From: Rhineura floridana
Taxonomy: Eukaryota; Chordata; Lepidosauria; Squamata; Rhineuridae
Reading direction: 5' to 3'
Length of the DNA stretch: 64,000 nt
Assembly (NCBI RefSeq): GCF_030035675.1
Contig: NC_084480.1
Coordinates: 128,848,738 to 128,912,737, forward strand
This document shows, one piece after another, positions 53,701 to 64,000 of the stretch. Position 1 is the stretch's first letter. Every line of letters begins with the position of its first letter. The translations under genes and the position numbers were made by a program. The notes under the pieces are model-generated. The model saw only the letters and a list, made by a program, of their open reading frames with translations. It did no database searches and was not told where the DNA came from.

Positions 53701-56700
53701 ACTTCCCCCAAAGAAGCCAGAACAGCATCCACTACAAGGCTCCTGTACGAGACCTCTTGCTGATACACAATAACACGGTGGGAAGCCCCACTTATTACTC
53801 CTACTTTAAAAAGAATGAGCAACTGAAGCAGAGATGACATGCCCCCAAACATCTAAACTGACACATGGCAAGAGGTAGGACTGGAACACTGCCAAGATTT
53901 AGAAATGCTGGCAGGAGATTCTCTCTATGAATTATATTCATTGTTGCTAGCATCTTACTTGGGAATGTCTGAAGTGCGTCCGAAGCATCTGCCCAATATT
54001 CTGGGTGTGTGATAGATCAAGGGCTGCATCTACCTCATCCAGGATGTAAATTGGAGCAGGCTTGAAGAGAAGCATGGCTAAGATCAAAGACAAAGCCACA
54101 AGAGACCTAAAATGCAAGAACAAAAAACAGAAAGGACCTGACACACACAAGTTTTAGAGGTGGATATTTGTACTCCTATCTTAAATAATTGGACAAAGTT
54201 TCTAGTTTTCTGAAAAAGAAATATTTCTTGAGGGGAACAATCACAATAGTTCAAGATTAATATAAGTGACACAGCTAGGCCTTGATCATTTTAAGTTGAA
54301 ACAACATCCTCATGTAAACCCCAAGACCTCTCTTGGGTATATAAAAGATCAGTTTGGATGGAGGATGGATTATGATTTTAATACAGGTGCAGACTGTGCA
54401 CATGCTTTCAGTGATCCTGGTAACCAGAGCAGCGCCTTTAAAAATTTTTTTTACTACAATTTAAAAAAGAAAGTGGTACAAGTCCAGTTCCCCACAGCTA
54501 CCCAGTGAGTATGAGCTAAGGTTTCAACCTGGAATGTATGCTGTTAGCAAATATGTACATCCTCTCTCTACTTCTCCAAATTAGGGATGGAAAAAGAAAA
54601 AAAGAAGAGTCAGCAGCCCTGAGATCACCTAATCACAGACTCCAGTAAGAGTGTAGATTTCAAAGTGGATCCATATATTAGTTCAGGAAGTATGGATCGG
54701 GAGCTCATTTACCTAGAGAAGGTCAGTATTCAGATTATTACATAGAATAATACATAGCAAAAACCATGGATCTCCCTGCAAGTGGGGGGGAAATGAGAAG
54801 GGGGGAACAGAAAGCAAGTTTAACAGTGCTTTGTCTTTGATTTTGTACTACATCTGGACTTGTTAACCTTTAAATATTCACTAACCTTTGGCCCCCACTT
54901 AATTCAGTTAAGTTTTCCTTCCAGGTGTTTCCCAGTGCAACTTTGAACTCCAGACCATCTAGGACAGTTTGACCTTCCGGAGGAGACAGCATAGCATTGG
55001 CCCCTGGCAGAAGCATTGAGAAAATTGAGCCAAAGTCTTTGTTTACCTAGAAAATTGAACATACCTGTCATATTTCCAGTTCTTTTGAATAAGACTTTTG
55101 AATAATGGATTTTGACCTGAATGATTACTTCATTTCAAACATATAAAGCAATTCAATAGGTGACAAAGGGGTTTTTTGCCATTTATTTTGTTTCATGGGA
55201 TATATTTAAATGAACAAAAGTGGTGTATTCTGGTCAATTCATCAAAAAAGGCTGCTGAAATTAAGTGTATTCTTGAGTCCATGTACAAGTTTCCAAAGCT
55301 AAGGAAACCTACCTTTTGCCAGGCAATATTTAAAGCTTCATTTTTCTTTTGGTCAAGCTCCACAATTGTTGCAAGAATTTTACACTTGTCATTCTCAACA
55401 ATTCTTTTCTTCTTCATCAAATCATTGTACTAGAAAGAGACAAGTTGAAAATCATGTGACCTGGCATGAGGCAGGTTAGGCTTCAGAGATGGCAGTTTTG
55501 CTTTATTTTTTGGGGGGGGTGTGTGTGTGAATAATTACATCAAAGCAAGGTAAAGAAGAAGATGCTTGCAAAGTCAGGAACTCTAGTATTTTATGGAGTT
55601 GTTTGCATTTATTTAATAACATAAGGAATATCTTGCTGGATCAGGCCAAAAGCCCATCTAGTTCAGCAGCCTGAACTCAGTGACCAGCCAAATGCCTATA
55701 GGACACCCACAAGCAGGGTCCATGTGCAACAGCACTCTCTCCACTTGTGACTCCAAGCAACTGATAACAGTGGAGGTAGAACATATTTGGTGGTGTGGAA
55801 GAATCATAGTAGAGTTGGAAGGGGCCTATAAGGCCATCAAGTCCAACCCCCTGCTCAATGCAGGAATCCAAATCAAAGCATTCCTGACAGATGGCTGTCC
55901 AGCTGCCTCTTGAATGCCTCCAGTGTCAGAGAGCCCACTACCTCTCTAGGTAATTGGTTCCATTGTCGTATGGCTCTAACAGTTAGGAAGTTTTTCCTGA
56001 TGCCCAGTCGAAATCTGGCTTCCTGCAACTTGAGCCCATTATTCGGTGTCCTGCACTCTGGGACGATCGAGAAGAGATCCCGGCCCTCCTCTGTGTGACA
56101 ACCTTTCATGTACTTGAACAGTGCTATCATACCTCCCCTCAGTCTTCTCTTCTCCAAGCTAAACATGCCCAGTTCTTTCAGTCTCTCCACATAGGGCTTT
56201 GTTTCCAGTCCCCTGATCATTCTTGTTGCCCTCCTCTGAACCTGTTCCAGTTTGTCTGCATCTTTCTTACAGTGCGGAGACCAGAACTGGATGCAGTACT
56301 CAACATGAGGCCTAACCTGTGCTGAATAGAGGGGAACTAATACTTGAACCAATGCTACAGCAGTTTTAATGCTAGACTGATGGTTCAGAAAAAAGGGGGG
56401 ATTTTTAAGTTTTTTTTAAAAAGCACACCTATGTAAAAGCTAAGTACCCCTCTGTCTGTGCTGCCTTTCTTGATGTCACTTGCTGAATATCATAGAAGCC
56501 CTTCCTTGGCAGTGGTGTCATAGCCTCCCTAAATGCCATTGATTTCACTTTTTCATATCATATGGGCTGGTCATTCTGGCACCTGAGGGCTTTGGGCAGC
56601 TGGGTAAAAGCCTTATAACTGTTATACCCCATGATCAAGAAGAAAAGTGAAGTACTTTCGCCTGCATATGCATCTAAAGCCATTTAGTTTGCTGTTCGCT

Positions 56701-59700
56701 ATTCAAACATGCAGCTTCCACATTAGAGCAGTGCAATGCAGGATGTGGTGTGGCTGCGTCCACAGTTGAGGAGTGGAGTAAGAGCAACTTAACTCTTTCT
56801 TCAGCCTCTGAAAGCATGTTCATAGCTCTCATATTGACATTCCTGCCCAGCTTCTCTTTCTTTTCCTGCAGTATCTTCAGCCTTTGGCCTGCTTCTTTTG
56901 GACTGTTAGTTTTGAAATCATAAGCTGTGTTTGGCTGGCCAAAAAGGTGCTTCTCTGAAGCTATCCATTCATAGTCATTCAGCATTTTGGCAACCTGTAT
57001 TTTGGTTAAAATAAAACAAAAAAGGAAGAAAGAAACCAGTTGAGAACATTTGTAAAGTCGTAGCCATGCACAATTCCAAACTGGGGCACACTATTGTGGA
57101 GGTCTACTGAGGAATCTGAAAACTTTAATCAGGGATAACAAATACCAAGTGAATTTCCATTACAGCTTCCTCTAGAAAATGAACAAGTTTCAAAACGCCC
57201 TCAGCTTTTGATATCTTGGCATTGCCCCCGTCCTCTTTTTTGCTCATTTATGTGATGTTGCTGCTCTTCTGTTTTCTGGGGTGCACAAGAAGATCTGAAG
57301 TATGATATCAAATAAAAATCAAGCACGCTCATTGGATGGACGATAGCACCATCCCAAGGGAGGGAGCAAAGAGATGCAGAGAATTCCTTCATGAGGTGTG
57401 CATGAGAGCAAAACAGGAGTAGGTGAATCCCTGAGGCATCATCACTGCACAGAAAGCAAAGCCCCATCCATGGGTCCTGACTGTGTAGTCTGAAGGAAGG
57501 ACAGGACAGCTGAAAAAACATTAAGAGTGTGTGTGCAAATTGTGTGAAATTTATTATTACTTTTATATCCCTTCTTTCCTCCAAGGAGTTCAAGGTGGTT
57601 TACAGAGTTTTCCACTCCCCATTTTATCCTCATAACAACCCTGTGAGGTAGGTTACTCTGAGAGTCTGTGACTGTCGGAAGGGAAGGGAAGGGCCGTAGC
57701 TCAGTGGTAGAGCTCTGCGTTGCATGAAGAAAGTCCCAGGTTCAATCTCAGGCATCTCTAGGTAGGGCTGGGAGAGACTCCCTGCCTGAAACACTGGAGA
57801 GCTGCTGCCCGTCAGCATGGATAATATCGGGCTAGATGGGCCAATGATTCTGACTCAGTACAAGGCACCCTCCTATGTCACCCAGTGAGCTTCATTAATG
57901 AGTGGGTCCTAGGCTGTTCGTCTGACCACTATACCACACTAGCTCCCTAATTACAATCTAGATTTAAAAAATGTACTCCAGATTTTTAAAAGTTGTGGAG
58001 AACACTGGAAAAGCATAATTAAAGCTCATCATTAAGACTGTATCACATATTTAGTATGAAAATGCAAGTTTATCTTGCAAGGCAAAAGAAGAGGCAATCT
58101 ATGTTAGAGACATTTATTTTGGGGGTATTAATCTTGCATTTGCATGTTGAATTACAGTAGTACCAACTTTAATAGATAAAGACTAACTGTGGTAATCCCT
58201 TAGAAAGCATCTCTGTCCACGATATGCGTATTTTTAATCCAAACACAATGCTGTTCAGTTAAAAATATCAGAAGTAGGAATCTTAATCACTGTTGAGGAA
58301 GCAGATATAATGTTAGCATACCTTTGCAGAAGCATCAGAAGCCTCCCGCTTGTGTTTGCTGATATTGTGTTCTAGCTCTTTAATTTTAAGTTGTGATTTG
58401 TTATTTTGTTCTTTATGTTTTACAGCCTCTGCAGATTTGGCTTTAATTTCTTTATCTTGGGCCATCACCACTGCTTTTTGCTTAGTCAGTTCCTCTTGAG
58501 CGTTCTTTACAGATTCCTGAACAGCAAATAAGACAATTGTCTTTCCACACATTGCGATTAAATGAGGGATGGGGAATATTTCAAATGTTAAGTTTTAATA
58601 TTTTAAAAAAGTAAAACAAAATGTATCCACATATAACGTAGCTATAGAATATGGATCAGCAACCAGCAGCTTCTGGGCAAAATCTAGTCCCTTGCTAGGC
58701 AAGTCCCCCTCAGGTGTGGACCAAGAATCAAAACTGAATGGTGTGTGACTTCAAATGGCAAAAATGAGACTTGCTGGCAAGGTACTTTAGGAGATGATGT
58801 TTGGGCATTGGCTCATCATCCCCTCTTTTATTAAAGCAGCACTCCAGAAAAAAAAAAACAAGTTGCCAGCCAACAGTATCTAACATCCTAAAAAACTGTT
58901 AGTTGAAAGTTCAAGACAAGATGACATTTTGGATAAAAAAGAAACAAGTACTTTTTAATAATTCAGACTTACCTTGTTCTTTGCTACCTCGGCTGAAATA
59001 ACCTCAATCTGCTCTTGGAATGATTTTATAGCTTCATTCACAGCCTCAGTCTGTTGTTTATAAGAATTTTGTTCCTGTTTTAGCACTTCAAGTTCCAACA
59101 CTAGTGCTTCAGCCTCCTGAACAAAACAAGAAAAAGAACCCACACACCTATTCAGGTTGAAATCCTATGCAGTTACCTGGGAGTATGCCCTTTTGAACTT
59201 AGTGGAACGTGCTTCCGAGAAAGCGTTCACAGGATTGTGCTGCATGGGTGATATTTATTTGGATTTACTCTAATGGAATGGTCCAGTTCAGACTTCACCA
59301 TAAAACCACAGTTCATAGCAATGGGAACAAGCCACAGGGAGCCTTGGGCTCACACGTTCCTTCTCTGGAACAGCTGCAAGGGGAAGATCAGAAGCTTTCC
59401 ATTTTTGATTAATCCCAGCTTAGCATTACATCTGAATCCTATGTGATTAAGAATATATATATATATATTGCAGATTTAACCAGGAAAAAAAAATATCAAC
59501 ATAAACATTTTAATAATAATAATTAGTAGTAGTAATATCTGAGTTAAGAATCTCAGCTAAGGTTTGTTGAAACAAGCCAGCTTCATACGCTGGTTTTAAG
59601 CTGGTTTATTTTAAACAAGCCATAGATAAACTCTTAACCAGTTTGTCAGGTTTGAACAAAAACAGCTACCTATGGATAATCAAAAACAGAAGTGAAAGCT

Positions 59701-62700
59701 TCTCATCTCCTCCTTGCTGCCATGTCAGAAAAAGGGAAAAGAGGGAGCACACAAGCCCAAGGCTCACTGCAGCTTGTTTCCATCATGATAAATCATAGTT
59801 TATGATACCCAAGTCAGCTAAATAAGTTATCATCTGAAGATTGCTTTATCTTTAACTAGTAAATTCCTCAAGAGACAACAGAAGCACTGAGGTAAAGCTA
59901 GTGTGCCTCTTCAACCATAAACAGCTAAGTACTTTCTCAAATTATGTAGTTTAGGGACAATCATGAATTTCAACTAACTTTACTGATGACCCTATTTCAA
60001 TCTTTTTACATTGCTATTAGAAGTTTAACCTGCTCCTTTTCTTTCATCTTTTTGCTGGAAGCATCAGCCTTTTTTTTGGCCCCATCTAGCTTCTGCTGGG
60101 CACTTTTCAATTCTTTTTCCCTTTCTGCGTCAGCATTTTTCATTTTGTTTTCCAAGACTTTGAGTTTTTCCTCTGCTTTCTTCTGAACTTCTTTTGTTTT
60201 CTTCAAGGTCTCCTCACTTTCCTCTGAAAAGGAACAGACTACTAATCACAGATTTGTATGCAGAAAGAGTCTACAGCAATTCTACTCTAAGCAAAATATC
60301 CCCCCCCCAAAAAAACACACACAAAAGCTTGTGGCTGGAATGAAATGTTCATTTTGTAAAAGGACAATATATTTGGAAAGGAAAGTTAGGTTCTATTATC
60401 TTTAGAACGATAAACCAATTAATACTGTACAACAATCAGTATTCTTGAAATCATTTTCAAAAGATGACATAGTGTATATAATTTTGCTATTTACATTCAC
60501 ATGTGTCTTTTTAAAGTAGTATCCAGCTCCTGCTGTATGGCAATCAGGGCAATAGTGGGAGAAGCCCATATCTTCAGTTGTGAGACACTTGCCAGCAGGT
60601 GGAAATGTATAATACAGATGTGTGGCTCTTCAGTGATCAGTATCACCCTGCACAGGTAGGTATTATTAGCCTGCACTACATATTCAAAAGCCATGTGCCT
60701 GAAATGTGCAGTTTGGGCTGTAACAGCCTTACAATGCCTGCTGACAAGGACTCATGCTCATCCTGCCCAGGTTTCATGACCATGTACTATCTTCAGCCCA
60801 TGCACTGCTACTGTGCATGGCAATCACAAGTGACTCAAAGTAGAATTCCCTTTGCAGAAAGCTACAGGAGATTCAGGAGGATGATTCTCCTCTGGGGAGT
60901 GGGGGAGAGAAATAGTATGTAAAAACCCCAAAATTTAATCACAGTCAGCAAAGAGAGACAAAGTTACCAAACTAACACTTGGATTTGATTTAATTGTCTA
61001 ATTAACTATCATTTTAAACATGTTCTGTTATTGCCCTCCCTAAGCAACTGGTTTGCAAACTTCAACCCAAAATAACAGTACACAAAGCCAGTTAAAATCT
61101 GCTATGGTTGTCTTCTCACCAATTGTACTTTTCAGTGTATTCAGTTCTTCCTGGTGTCTGTAATAGGAACTTTGCTGCAGCTTGGTTTGCAATAGCTCAG
61201 CTTCTTCAGATTTAATTTCCCATTGCTGCTTCAGCTGACGATACCTTAACAGATATAAACACGTACAAATATTTTTCAGTGTTTCTCTCAAACATTTTAT
61301 ATATAGGTACCTTTAAAAGCAGTTGGACTGGATATCAGTACTATTTTCTAATCGTGCTTTTTAAAAATTGCATTTGCATCCTGTGGTGTACAAAACCCTA
61401 CCTCTCCCCATATATCAAATTTAGATTAAAAAAAAATAAGCATAACAAGTGTCTGGTGATAATTTTGTGTTTCAGGTGCTACACAAAGTTAGCCAACTGT
61501 GTTCTTTAGTTGATGTGGAGACATCTTCAAGAAAAAAAAATCTATAGGAATATAAGCTTTAACACATCTTTTCTATTAAATCTAAAAAAGAACACCCAGC
61601 TCTTCCTGCAAATTACTACATTATGAAATATTCATACTGCTTTAAATAAGGTGAATTTCCCATCTACTCCAAGTTTATATACAAAGCAAATCAGTGCCAA
61701 TGCTTACTTTTCAACAGTCCCCTGTAGACTTGCTAGTTCTTTTCCTATAAGTTGTAGTTCAGCCTCCTTTGCTTTCAGTTGCTCCTGAACATTTTTCACT
61801 TCTTGAAGCTTGGACAAAACTGACTCAGATTGTGACCGTGCACCTGGCAAATGAAAGAAGAAAGACTGAAATAGGTGCTTGAATGAGGACCAATTAATAC
61901 AAATACTATTCAGTGACTCCACAGCTATGTATGTGAATCTGATTGCTTGAAAAGCATCGTCTTTGGAACAACGCTAGGTGACATGCAAGGTCACTTTTGT
62001 AGGGTCAGATCTGTTATGGCTGTGTCACATATGTCCCTGAGTGATCTACATGTATGAACATGCTTGTAGACTATAACAGAGGGTTTCAACCAGAAATGTG
62101 ACCTTCAGCAAGCAGATAGATGACACCAAGTTCAGGATAGCAAAAAATGTCAGTGATTTGTCTTAAATATAATAGAAAGGCATAACATGTACAATATGAA
62201 ACAATGGATTACAATTACCTCCACTCAATGTACCCTGAGGATCAAAGGTATCTCCACCAAGTGTGACCGTTTTTGTCATTATCCTTTTATCAAATGTAAC
62301 TCTCTTGGCATTGTCCATGTTATTGCAAACCAGCGTGCCGCCAAAGACATATTCCATAGCCTTTTGAATTTCAGATTCATATCCCACCAGACTAAGAGCC
62401 AGATGGACATTGTCTTCACCAACCTCATGTTCAAAAGAAAAAGAATTAACACTGCACAAACAGAAGGAGAGAAAATGGCACTAGGAAGAGCCAGATTCAA
62501 GGACTCGCTCTTCATCATTCACACTAGGTGGAACAGAGCTGCTACTCTAGCATCCTGGCAGGTGGGTCACTTAGGAGGGAAAGGGGAGTTCTGTATGGTG
62601 CAAATGCACCGGTGGTGTTCATCTAGCATTCCTACTGGTGCTTCTGTTTAAATCACTATAAAGGAACAGATACGTTAGGAGAATTAGGGCACCTGTCCCA

Positions 62701-64000
62701 TGATTTCTCACCAACCCACTGTTCAGATCTATGAAGTATAGTTGATGAATGACCAGTAATGATGAGTAACCCATACTCAAGATTAACTGTTGTAAGACAC
62801 TTGCACAGCCTGTAAGAGAAGGATTGGGTATATGCAGAAAACGGAACTGCAAAATATATAATAAGAAAATAAATGAGGATGTAGATAGCGTTTGTGTGTA
62901 TGCGTGTGCGCGAGAATGATTGAGCCCAACAAGTATACTTTTTTTTTTTAAAAAAAGCAAAATTATGTTAAGAATAAAGCATACCAACGTTTTGGCCACT
63001 TCGATAGGTTCTTTACCAACACACCTCGCAGAGATTTTGTTCAATGGAATAATGGTGTAGCGACGCCTCAGTTCACCCTTTTCTAGCAGTTTTTTCCCAG
63101 TAACCTAATATAGGGGGGAGGAAAAAAATCGTATCTACATGCTCATCCATTTAGCTCACAGCTGGTGTTGCTAATGACAGAATGTAGCAGTAATATTATA
63201 ACTTCTGAACAGTTAAAAGCTTCATAGTTTAAATTCCTAAGGGCTAAGCAACACGTGGCCTATGTATCCATCTGTATGAAGATTACATGTTAGCTTTAGC
63301 TATGCGTGTCAGACTTAACAAGGAATAAACAGAAGGCACATTACATTTTTAGGGTGTACAACTAAAATTGGAGTGTGTGAATGAGACAGACCCATTTCAA
63401 ACGGGCATCATGCAAGAACACTTATGAGAGGTAGGACTGGCTACAGCTTTCTGTCCAAATTAGGGGTTCCTGCTACATTATGCATGGAAAGGTCCTAACA
63501 GGCTGCATATTTAACTTTTAATAAAATCCTATTGAGAAAACATACCTCTGTATCTACCACAACGTTGTAGAGCCGACCCCCAGCAACTACTTCTAGTGCA
63601 GTTGCGGTAGAGACATCTTTCACAGTAATTAGAGACGCCACGAGCCCTTTCACATGGTCTGGATTCCACTTTTTTTCTGGATCCCTTAAAATAAATGACA
63701 CTCGTCAGTAGTAATTCAGCTGCTGCTAAATAATATCAATCAATTCATGTGTATTGCTTAAAACCACACAATATAAGACAACAGAAGAGGAAACAGACAT
63801 AATACAACAACTGTGATTAGAAATAAAAAGAATTAAGCATAAATATAGTACCTTGCCACAGTAACAGCTTCCAAACCGAAGCACAAAAATCCTACCCAAG
63901 GTCAGAATATTTCTTCTCACCTTCAGTGTTTCAGAATAAGACATTTTAATGGAACAGACTATTCTGTAGCTTTACCTGTATTCAAAGCGTAGATTGGGGA
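50581..64000 (-). CDS. SMC2: SMC2, condensin ATPase subunit (3' part of gene, 14 exons)
   Basis: SMC2 pairs with SMC4 to form the ATP-driven core of condensin I and II, which compacts chromosomes in mitosis. Fourteen coding exons on the minus strand, all with GT/AG borders and consistent phase, cover about residue 510 to the stop of a protein that is normally about 1,200 residues. In coding order they give: the end of the N-terminal coiled coil ([14 protein letters not shown]), the hinge ([64 protein letters not shown]), the long C-terminal coiled coil ([51 protein letters not shown]), and the C-terminal ATPase head with the signature LSGGQR and Walker [11 protein letters not shown]. Exons: 63976-64000 (continues), 63546-63684, 62985-63104, 62219-62423, 61708-61843, 61120-61244, 60030-60223, 58973-59116, 58322-58516, 56794-56994, 55313-55429, 54886-55046, 53959-54106, 50581-50760. 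No disruption is seen. The N-terminal head lies outside the window. Confidence 0.97.
51410..51504. mobile_element. Short hAT MITE with perfect 8-bp duplication
   Basis: A 95-bp element with termini CAGGGCTGTAGAGTCGGAAG and GGCGTACCGACTCCACAGCC CTG. It has an exact duplication, ATCTCAAC (51402-51409 and 51505-51512). It is a different family from A to E, lacking the ACTACAACTCCCA core. It lies in the last SMC2 intron. Confidence 0.96.
51787..52020 (-). mobile_element. MIR-like tRNA/L2 SINE, antisense, near-complete
   Basis: From the tail, CATTTACATGCCACCTTTCC TACAAGGAGCTC, through the core (CTTGTGAGGTAGGTTAGGCT GAGAGACAGTG) and CCCAAGGTCACCCAGTGAGC TTCATGGC, to the tRNA-like head (B box reversed in GATTTGAACCC; A-box side CCATTACACAACACTGGCTG). 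It is the reference copy for this family here. Confidence 0.9.
52074..52985 (-). mobile_element. CR1 LINE 3' part with RT remnants, antisense
   Basis: Minus-strand pieces in order: [11 protein letters not shown] (RT catalytic FADD kept, 52930-52965), [20 protein letters not shown] and [21 protein letters not shown] (52630-52845), and a 115-codon frame (52496-52149) with [22 protein letters not shown], then [20 protein letters not shown]. Sequence is missing between FADD and MKFNRD relative to CR1. The 3' end at 52074 has the CTATTCTATGAT terminus. It lies in the last SMC2 intron. Confidence 0.95.
52986..53958. other. SMC2 intron sequence, no further feature
   Basis: A G run lies at 53467-53476. 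The open frames here have no domain and sit inside the intron. Confidence 0.5.
53959..54106 (-). CDS. SMC2: SMC2 exon m: Walker B and D-loop
   Basis: It encodes [59 protein letters not shown] holds the Walker B aspartate and catalytic glutamate, followed by the D-loop. Acceptor TTTTAG, donor GTAAGA. Confidence 0.96.
54886..55046 (-). CDS. SMC2: SMC2 exon l: ABC signature motif
   Basis: It encodes [53 protein letters not shown] plus part of R. LSGGQR is the ABC ATPase signature that contacts ATP on the partner head. Donor GTTAGT. Confidence 0.95.
55313..55429 (-). CDS. SMC2: SMC2 exon k: approach to C-terminal head
   Basis: 39 codons: [39 protein letters not shown]. Acceptor TTTCTAG, donor GTAGGT. 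Confidence 0.95.
55617..55800 (-). mobile_element. CR1-like LINE fragment, antisense, interrupted by CR1
   Basis: AATAACATAAGGAATATCTT GCTGGATCAGGCCAAAAGCC CATCTAG, then CAAATGCCTATAGGACACCC and CAACTGATAACAGTGGAGGT AGAACAT. It stops where the CR1 end (GAATCATAGTAGAGTTGG) begins at 55801. Confidence 0.8.
55801..56352 (-). mobile_element. CR1 LINE 3' fragment, antisense, open C-terminal frame
   Basis: A 159-codon uninterrupted minus-strand frame (56352-55873) covers the CR1 ORF2 C-terminus: [70 protein letters not shown] and ESHL-like SHLSGML at the end. It is about 90% like the copy at 52149-52496 by eye. It is 5'-truncated and lies in an SMC2 intron between exons k and j. Confidence 0.95.
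56794..56994 (-). CDS. SMC2: SMC2 exon j: coiled coil to head
   Basis: 67 codons: [67 protein letters not shown]. The donor is GTTAAG, which fits the R|YNDLM junction with the next exon. Confidence 0.94.
57552..57952 (-). mobile_element. MIR-like SINE, antisense, split by a tRNA-SINE
   Basis: The left part (57552-57677) has TTTATATCCCTTCTTTCCTC CAAGGAG, then CCTGTGAGGTAGGTTACTCT GAGAG. The right part (57881-57952) has CACCCAGTGAGCTTCATTAA and GACCACTATACCACACTAGC TCC. The break falls in the middle of CCCAAGGTCACCCAG. Confidence 0.82.
57684..57880 (+). mobile_element. tRNA-derived SINE, complete, nested
   Basis: The head GGGCCGTAGCTCAGTGGTAG AGCTC has a good A box, and CAGGTTCAATCTC a B box, so it derives from a tRNA gene. 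The body GGTAGGGCTGGGAGAGACTC CCTGCCTGAAAC and end GGCTCAGTACAAGGCACCCT-like CTCAGTACAAGGCACCCTCC follow. It is inserted in the MIR-like SINE within an SMC2 intron. It is not a functional tRNA gene, because no cloverleaf can be completed. Confidence 0.9.
58322..58516 (-). CDS. SMC2: SMC2 exon i: coiled coil
   Basis: 65 codons: [65 protein letters not shown]. Both borders are in phase 0. Confidence 0.95.
58973..59116 (-). CDS. SMC2: SMC2 exon h: coiled coil
   Basis: 48 codons: [48 protein letters not shown]. Acceptor TTCAG, donor GTAAGT. Confidence 0.95.
59155..59244. repeat. TTACCTGGGAGTA-type repeat in SMC2 intron
   Basis: GAAATCCTATGCAGTTACCT GGGAGTATGCCC and AACGTGCTTCCGAGAAAGCG TTCACAGGATTGTGC are inverted ends of the family also seen at 31262 and 45688. 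Confidence 0.6.
59284..59836. mobile_element. 0.55-kb long-inverted-repeat element in SMC2 intron
   Basis: The left arm (59284-59425) has GAACAAGCCACAGGGAGCCT TGGGC, GCTGCAAGGGGAAGATCAGA AGC and TTTTTGATTAATCC. It is mirrored by the right arm (59668-59836), where GGATAATCAAAAACAGAAGT GAAAGCTTCTCATCTCCTCC TTGCTGCC and GCCCAAGGCTCACTGCAGCT TGTTTCC occur in reverse order. The arms are about 140-170 bp and imperfect. Between them are an (AT)n run (59451-59469) and AT-rich sequence. It is a non-autonomous DNA transposon by structure. No target duplication is clear. Confidence 0.75.
60030..60223 (-). CDS. SMC2: SMC2 exon g: coiled coil
   Basis: It encodes [65 protein letters not shown], a highly charged helix. 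Acceptor TTTCAG, donor GTTAAA. Confidence 0.95.
61120..61244 (-). CDS. SMC2: SMC2 exon f: coiled coil
   Basis: It encodes [42 protein letters not shown]. Acceptor TTAAG, donor GTGAGA. QLKQQWE and [10 protein letters not shown] are strongly conserved in vertebrate SMC2. Confidence 0.95.
61708..61843 (-). CDS. SMC2: SMC2 exon e: start of C-terminal coiled coil
   Basis: It encodes [45 protein letters not shown]. Heptad-like leucines are visible. Acceptor TTGCCAG, donor GTAAGC. Confidence 0.95.
62219..62423 (-). CDS. SMC2: SMC2 exon d: hinge, [14 protein letters not shown]
   Basis: It encodes [41 protein letters not shown], then [17 protein letters not shown]. The glycine-rich end of the hinge is intact. 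Acceptor ATGAG, donor GTAATT. Confidence 0.95.
62985..63104 (-). CDS. SMC2: SMC2 exon c: hinge
   Basis: Exactly 40 codons: [40 protein letters not shown]. Both borders are in phase 0 (acceptor TATTAG, donor GTATGC). Confidence 0.95.
63546..63684 (-). CDS. SMC2: SMC2 exon b: start of hinge
   Basis: It encodes [46 protein letters not shown]. Acceptor TTTTAAG, donor GTATG. The hinge mediates pairing with SMC4. Confidence 0.95.
63976..64000 (-). CDS. SMC2: SMC2 exon a (partial): pre-hinge coiled coil
   Basis: It encodes PNLRFEY plus the first two bases of an Arg codon, and is followed by the donor GTAAAG. The Arg codon completes across the intron to give R-DPEKKW. The exon continues past the window edge. 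Confidence 0.9.

Noticed and set aside
53322-53852. Overlapping open frames in the SMC2 intron
   Set aside because: They lie between correctly spliced SMC2 exons, overlap on both strands and have no recognised domain.
57684-57750. tRNA-gene-like A and B boxes
   Set aside because: It belongs to a SINE with a conserved non-tRNA body, and the acceptor and anticodon arms do not pair properly.

Overview
This window looks like intron-rich, repeat-dense DNA from a squamate reptile, most likely a lizard. The evidence is the combination of RTE/BovB LINEs, CR1 LINEs, SINEs that carry a BovB-type 3' tail (Sauria-like), and dozens of small palindromic hAT-like elements. I infer the organism from repeat content and gene similarity. 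No species is claimed.

The only ordinary protein-coding gene I can support is SMC2, a core subunit of the condensin complexes. It lies on the minus strand from about 50.6 kb to the right edge. Fourteen coding exons are visible, running from the coiled coil just before the hinge to the stop codon. The 5' half of the gene lies beyond the right edge. Its introns hold CR1, tRNA-derived SINEs, a perfect hAT-type miniature element and a 0.55-kb inverted-repeat element.

The left 50 kb is a gene desert. It holds one near-full-length BovB LINE (833-4175, with a 12-bp target duplication), three further BovB pieces, CR1-like and L2-like 3' ends, and a LINE C-terminal fragment with a 241-codon open frame (34974-35699, minus). 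Many miniature inverted-repeat elements are present, most with recognisable 8-bp target duplications. Several elements are nested, which orders their ages: MITE in BovB, MITE in MITE, MITE in SINE, and a 5S-rRNA-derived SINE inside a tRNA-derived SINE with a short LINE tail inside that.

The most unusual item is at 19879-20274. It is an intronless open frame of 131 codons encoding the PB1 domain of atypical protein kinase C zeta, joined at its 3' end to a LINE 3' terminus with an A-rich tail. This looks like a chimeric retrocopy made by template switching. A second theme is that the palindromic elements carry a core that resembles the ZNF143/THAP11 binding motif, so these families may have scattered paired copies of it. 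I found no CRISPR array, operon or other prokaryotic feature.
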